This document shows, piece after piece, positions 59,132 to 60,060 of a DNA stretch of 60,060 bases. The position numbers and the translations under genes are program-made. The notes under the pieces were generated by a model. It was given only the letters and a program-made list of their open reading frames with translations. It did not search any database and was not told the origin of the DNA. Within the stretch, counting starts at the first letter, position 1, and each line of letters opens with the position of its first letter. The stretch lies in the NCBI GenBank assembly GCA_023413135.1, contig JAEZQK010000084.1:1-60060 (forward strand), in the 5' to 3' direction. The stretch is from Bacillota bacterium. Lineage in GTDB: Bacteria; Bacillota; Clostridia; Christensenellales; Aristaeellaceae.

Positions 59132-59438
59132 GATATCTCACCGCCTTTTTGTTTAGGAATGCATAATCAATCTCACTTCTCGTGCTTTGACCAATATAGT
59201 TATCCTTATTGATGACAAATATCTCGTCAGCCATGTCGATTTTACGTTTATGCATATCATCCAGCATCACCTTAATTTCTTCGGTCAGAACCGTTTGATA
59301 TTCGCCATCTGCATGACCAAATAAGCCAACAGAGATAACTATATTTCCTTGAAGAGTTAGGTCACGTTGTACTCGTAAGAATTCGTCCTTGAATCTTGTA
59401 CTCCCGCAAAGAGTAATGACCTTATACTTACCTATCAT
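59112..59438 (-). CDS. Nucleoside 2-deoxyribosyltransferase-like / DUF4406-type protein
   Basis: A 108-residue protein beginning with the family motif KVITLCGSTRFKDEF (the GSTRF phosphate-binding loop), followed by MADEIFVINKDNYIGQSTRSEIDYAF, the usual second motif with the Ser and Glu of this group. Such proteins occur in many phages and mobile islands as well as in chromosomes. The reaction is not certain. AAAGGAG precedes ATG 59438. It is a single gene or a pair with the small overlapping frame, close to the ssrA gene. Confidence 0.75.
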   Translation of the reverse strand: MIGKYKVITLCGSTRFKDEFLRVQRDLTLQGNIVISVGLFGHADGEYQTVLTEEIKVMLDDMHKRKIDMADEIFVINKDNYIGQSTRSEIDYAFLNKKAVRYLEEPSP

Positions 59439-59493
59439 AAATCCTGTTCTCCTTTGTAAAATGTCTAAAGAGACTGCTTTATACTTACTTAAT

Positions 59494-59523
59494 ATGATAT
59501 GCGATTTTCTGCTCGAATATCAA
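59494..59523 (-). promoter_or_regulatory. Possible promoter of the DUF4406-like gene
   Basis: On the minus strand TTGATA and TATCAT are separated by 18 bases, about 55 bases before the ATG. Confidence 0.35.
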
Positions 59524-59564
59524 CAATATTTACGAAAACAGCCTTTTTTATTCAATCGAAAAAA

Positions 59565-59690
59565 TCATGATTCGGCATAATACTGCCTGCCGTCTGCATC
59601 TTCCATCGGAGGAATATAACCATTGATATATTCGTCCCAATAGCGATATAGTTTACTTTTATTCTTCCGTTTGAATATGGTTGACCATAT
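59565..59690 (-). pseudogene. Probable C-terminal gene remnant
   Basis: The minus frame that stops at 59565-59567 encodes a protein-like tail (KLYRYWDEYINGY, then MEDADGRQYYAES). Upstream of about 59690 the same frame runs antisense to another protein-like tail, so only the end of a gene seems to be present. No start is visible. The call rests on amino-acid composition only. Confidence 0.3.
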
Positions 59691-59826
59691 CGTATTCGAA
59701 CCCTTGAGCTTTTCTGTGGCGGAAGGCGAAGAGGGGCAAACAGTAATCGAACCGGCTGGGGGCAGCGTTGCCCTGGCCGGTTTTTTCGTGCCCGCAAAAA
59801 CGGAAACCCAAACGATTAAAAAGTGA
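59677..59826 (+). pseudogene. Short frame or C-terminal remnant before a terminator
   Basis: The + frame encodes 49 residues from ATG 59677, with a beta-like pattern (FEPLSFSVAEGEEGQTVIEP, then GGSVALAGFFVPAK) and stop TGA at 59824-59826, followed by a clear terminator. There is no ribosome-binding site before the ATG. It looks like the 3' end of a larger gene whose front was lost. Confidence 0.4.
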
Positions 59827-59844
59827 GTTGTTGACCTAATGAAT

Positions 59845-59880
59845 AAAAGCCCGCAAACCATTGAGTTTGCTGGCTTTTTT
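59845..59880 (+). terminator. Terminator downstream of the 49-residue frame
   Basis: AAAGCC and GCAAA pair with TTTGC and GGCTTT, and a run of six T ends at 59880, three bases before the ssrA 3' end. Confidence 0.78.
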
Positions 59881-59882
59881 GA

Positions 59883-60060
59883 TGGTGGAGGTGAGGGGAG
59901 TTGAACCCCTGTCCGAAAGCTCGCTGATAAGGTCTTCTCCGAGCGCAGCCTAAGTTTTAGGATTCCCCCTGCCGTACGCCCTTAGGCGGGCTTACGGTTT
60001 CGGTAGCTTCATCAATGCCGGCTTCGTCACAAAGCTTGAACGGGCCCGTGCCCCGCGATA
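59883..60060 (-). ncRNA. ssrA: tmRNA (ssrA), 3' part, cut by window edge
   Basis: The reverse complement ends in GGACAGGGGTTCAACTCCCC followed by CACCTCCACCA: the T-arm with TTCAA loop, the acceptor arm and an encoded CCA, as in bacterial tmRNA. Upstream come the conserved AAAACTTAGGCTGCGCTCGG segment and pseudoknot stems (GCCCGCCTAAGGGCG). The tag-coding region and the 5' half lie outside the window. tmRNA rescues stalled ribosomes by tagging incomplete proteins. No sign of damage is visible. Confidence 0.92.

Noticed and set aside
1..60060. CRISPR arrays, tRNA or rRNA genes
   Set aside because: No regularly spaced repeats, no cloverleaf outside the tmRNA end and no ribosomal RNA segments were noticed by reading; a dedicated scan could still find a missed element.

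Overview
The window reads as a chromosomal segment of an anaerobic, carbohydrate-degrading Firmicute of the class Clostridia. The signs are several CUT1 sugar transporters of the LplA/LplB/YtcP type, a YesM/YesN-type two-component system, a clostridial DUF4489 protein, LytTR-DUF3021 and DUF3784 genes, strong AGGAGG ribosome-binding sites, and a mixed use of ATG, GTG and TTG starts. GC content is roughly one half, with AT-rich patches. The genus cannot be fixed from the sequence; a Christensenellales-like lineage is only a guess.

Left part (1-8223). The window opens inside the 3' end of a group II intron (maturase C-terminus, domains V and VI). An AT-rich gap and the truncated tail of a sugar permease follow. 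Then comes a compact + strand operon: GH30 glycosidase, class II aldolase, FucI/AraA-like isomerase, PfkB kinase and an RpiB/LacAB-type isomerase. Together these look like a complete isomerise-phosphorylate-cleave route for an unidentified sugar. An ABC exporter follows.

8238-19543, mostly minus strand. A J-domain protein and a GH29 alpha-L-fucosidase lie beside a decayed transporter (frameshifted binding protein and a permease with several lesions). Next is an operon read leftwards: GntR regulator, two permeases, binding protein, amidohydrolase and a GH30-like protein whose expected nucleophile is replaced by serine. Its promoter is nearly perfect and is loaded with palindromes.

19618-27692. 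A DUF4489 protein is followed by a YesM-like kinase, divergent from an operon of two permeases, a binding protein, a YesN-like regulator and a flavin oxidoreductase.

27822-36168. Mixed small operons: a membrane-anchored PAF-acetylhydrolase-like enzyme, a LytTR-DUF3021 pair behind a structured leader, DUF3784 and GNAT proteins, a 34-residue membrane peptide, a glycosyltransferase-methyltransferase fusion, and a divergent Tet(M)-family ribosomal protection protein behind a short leader peptide and hairpin.

36192-45055. A second sugar block: an oxidoreductase and GH88 hydrolase (+) converge on a third intact transporter (-). A sugar epimerase/oxidoreductase pair lies upstream of it, divergent from an AraC regulator across a perfect 16-bp palindrome.

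45081-60060. Housekeeping and stress genes, mostly minus strand: AHSA1, GlsB-like, a paralogue of the membrane hydrolase, NUDIX, GNAT, Ohr, a TetR/nitroreductase pair with two operators, a deaminase, DUF421, VOC, a vWA lipoprotein with a membrane partner, a methyltransferase, YjbR and a GGDEF protein. A long inverted repeat lies at 52802-52936. The window ends in the 3' half of ssrA (tmRNA), next to gene remnants and a phage-type small gene. None of the sugar transporters has its own ATPase here, so all probably share one encoded elsewhere.
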